Of a DNA stretch of 64,000 bases, positions 63,088 through 64,000 are shown piece after piece. The stretch is taken from positions 1-64,000 of the forward strand of contig QKHS01000006.1 of the NCBI GenBank assembly GCA_003249955.1. The letters run 5' to 3'. Made by a program: the position numbers and the translations under genes. The stretch comes from Bacteroidales bacterium (GTDB lineage Bacteria > Bacteroidota > Bacteroidia > Bacteroidales > ML635J-15). A model generated the notes under the pieces. The model did not search any database. It saw only the letters and a list, made by a program, of their open reading frames with translations, and was not told the origin of the DNA. How positions within the stretch are numbered: position 1 is the stretch's first letter; the number at the start of each line of letters is the position of its first letter.

Positions 63088-63242
63088 CATAACTCATTTG
63101 GCCCTACCCCAAAAGTAGTATTCAGCCAATCTGAATGCATAACTGCACTTTTTATCTTGGCTCATTTTCCAGCCAAATTACAGAATATTTTAACTCAGGC
63201 AAGCTTTTGAATAAAAATAATTAATTAGGGATTATAAAACCG
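63088..63242 (-). repeat. Junction element E19
   Basis: Leader CATAACTCATTTGGCCCTAC (the first box is altered), ACTGCACTTTTTATC, core at 63154-63207. The tail AGGGATTATAAAACCG is shared with E18. Confidence 0.85.
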
Positions 63243-63352
63243 AACGGGATAAAGATTAACTTTAAAAACCAGATTGGGAATTTGACGGAGAAACGGGAAT
63301 GAGACTGCCGGAATTACCTGAATAAAACCAAGTATGGAATATAGTGTCTCTT
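63240..63352 (-). repeat. Junction element D3 (attC-like right block)
   Basis: ACGGGATAAAGATTAAC, GGGAATGAGACTGCCGGAAT and AAGTATGGAATATAGTGTC. Homologous to D1 and D2. It ends 8 nt before the stop codon of the last gene. Confidence 0.6.
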
Positions 63353-63359
63353 AATTATT

Positions 63360-64000
63360 CTATATTTTTTCTAAAATCATTGGGGCATTAAAATCAACTA
63401 TCGTTGCCCCATTTTCTATTTGTTTGCCTTCAATTATCATGAAAGTTTTTTTATCTTCTTCGAGATAGCCAATCGTTATTGAATAATACTTCATGTTATA
63501 ATCTAAGGTTGTTATATTTTCCATACTGACACCTTCTGAAAATTTCCAGTTGTATCCTTTCCATTTACTTTTAAAAATATTATTCGTACTATCAACTATA
63601 ATATACCTCTCAAAAGACAAAGTATTTTCTACCATAAATATGGTGCTATCATTCAGATTTATTTCAACATTGTCCATAAATTCAAGATTATCATAACCTT
63701 TAAAATTTACAATATTATCCTCATTAATTATCTCAATTTTCGCCTCACCTGTTTCTTCAAGTTCGAGATTGTTATAAGAATTATCAATGTAGTCATAATA
63801 TTCTGATTCGCTTACACCAAATTTTTCATTGTATGGTAAAGGCTTTCCATTGTTTTCTGAAAATTCAATAAACCATTCATAGTTCTCTTGAATTGCTATT
63901 GTCAGCTTTTTATTTATCTCTAAATATTTCAGATCTTTTACAAAAATATTTTCAAAGATCTTAACATTATACATTCCGGATTCCAGAATTTTATTGCAAT
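63360..64000 (-). CDS. Hypothetical protein, possibly cut by the window edge
   Basis: From the ATG at 63972-63974 it reads 204 acidic, strand-rich residues (YIDNSYNNLELEETGEAKIE, SMENITTLDYNMKYYSITIG). The frame stays open to the right edge (CNKILESG before the Met), so the true start may lie outside. No family or motif recognised. It is another cassette gene behind D3. Confidence 0.55.
   Translation of the reverse strand, partial: CNKILESGMYNVKIFENIFVKDLKYLEINKKLTIAIQENYEWFIEFSENNGKPLPYNEKFGVSESEYYDYIDNSYNNLELEETGEAKIEIINEDNIVNFKGYDNLEFMDNVEINLNDSTIFMVENTLSFERYIIVDSTNNIFKSKWKGYNWKFSEGVSMENITTLDYNMKYYSITIGYLEEDKKTFMIIEGKQIENGATIVDFNAPMILEKI

Noticed and set aside
11851-63242. The repeated elements as insertion sequences or REP-type repeats
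   Set aside because: They have no transposase, no target duplications and no inverted ends typical of IS elements. They keep one orientation relative to the genes and occur once per unit, at cassette borders.
11851-63242. The repeat array as a CRISPR array
   Set aside because: Copies are 1 to 8 kb apart with genes between them, and no cas genes are present.

Overview
The window looks like a chromosomal segment of a low-GC member of the Bacteroidota, most like the Marinilabiliales/Bacteroidales. The grounds are type IX secretion C-terminal sorting domains, FISUMP repeats, TAnnTTTG-type promoters, weak Shine-Dalgarno use, and a ppk1/ftcD housekeeping edge. No rRNA, tRNA, CRISPR array, transposase or integrase was recognised.

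Region 1 (1 to about 9.6 kb) is ordinary backbone: the 5' end of polyphosphate kinase, formimidoyltransferase-cyclodeaminase (ftcD), a DUF4143 ATPase, a Na/Pi cotransporter with an Ig-like periplasmic domain (the only plus-strand gene), an AraC/GyrI-like pair and a secreted esterase. It also holds a MITE-like inverted repeat.

Region 2 (about 9.67 kb to the right edge) is different. More than 40 unrelated genes all lie on the minus strand, singly or in groups of two to four, and are separated by copies of one intergenic repeat family. I count 19 recognisable copies plus one degenerate copy, all in the same orientation, between 11.85 and 63.24 kb. In the direction of the genes each copy begins with an AT-rich promoter-like core (TTGCCTGAGTATAAAAT, then TAATTTGG) and ends with a leader of about 100 nt that finishes at GTTAGC just before the start codon. 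Many gene 3' ends run into a second conserved block, which on the plus strand ends like ATATAGGTGTTGTTAGC. At least two units carry matching inverted ends: 9672-9681 with 11846-11855 (10/10) and 44479-44493 with 46604-46618 (14/15). That is the pattern expected when a circular cassette carrying its own attC-like site is inserted by an integron-type integrase. I therefore read the region as a large integron-like gene-cassette array whose junctions carry their own promoter.

The cassette cargo is what such arrays usually hold. It includes a ParDE toxin-antitoxin pair, Fic, GNAT, VOC, alpha/beta hydrolases, WYL and AraC regulators, small lipoproteins and many orphan proteins. Several look like defence or toxin proteins: a P-loop ATPase with zinc ribbon, an HNH nuclease, a PIN-like protein with a membrane anchor, a HEPN-like protein, and a frameshifted deaminase/HATPase fusion. 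There are also surface proteins, including a 2736-residue FISUMP protein, a beta-propeller protein and an ECF sigma factor with a membrane extension beside a beta-barrel gene. Several genes are broken: the DUF3795 gene, the deaminase fusion, a Bro-N fragment, and a signal peptide/sorting-domain remnant.
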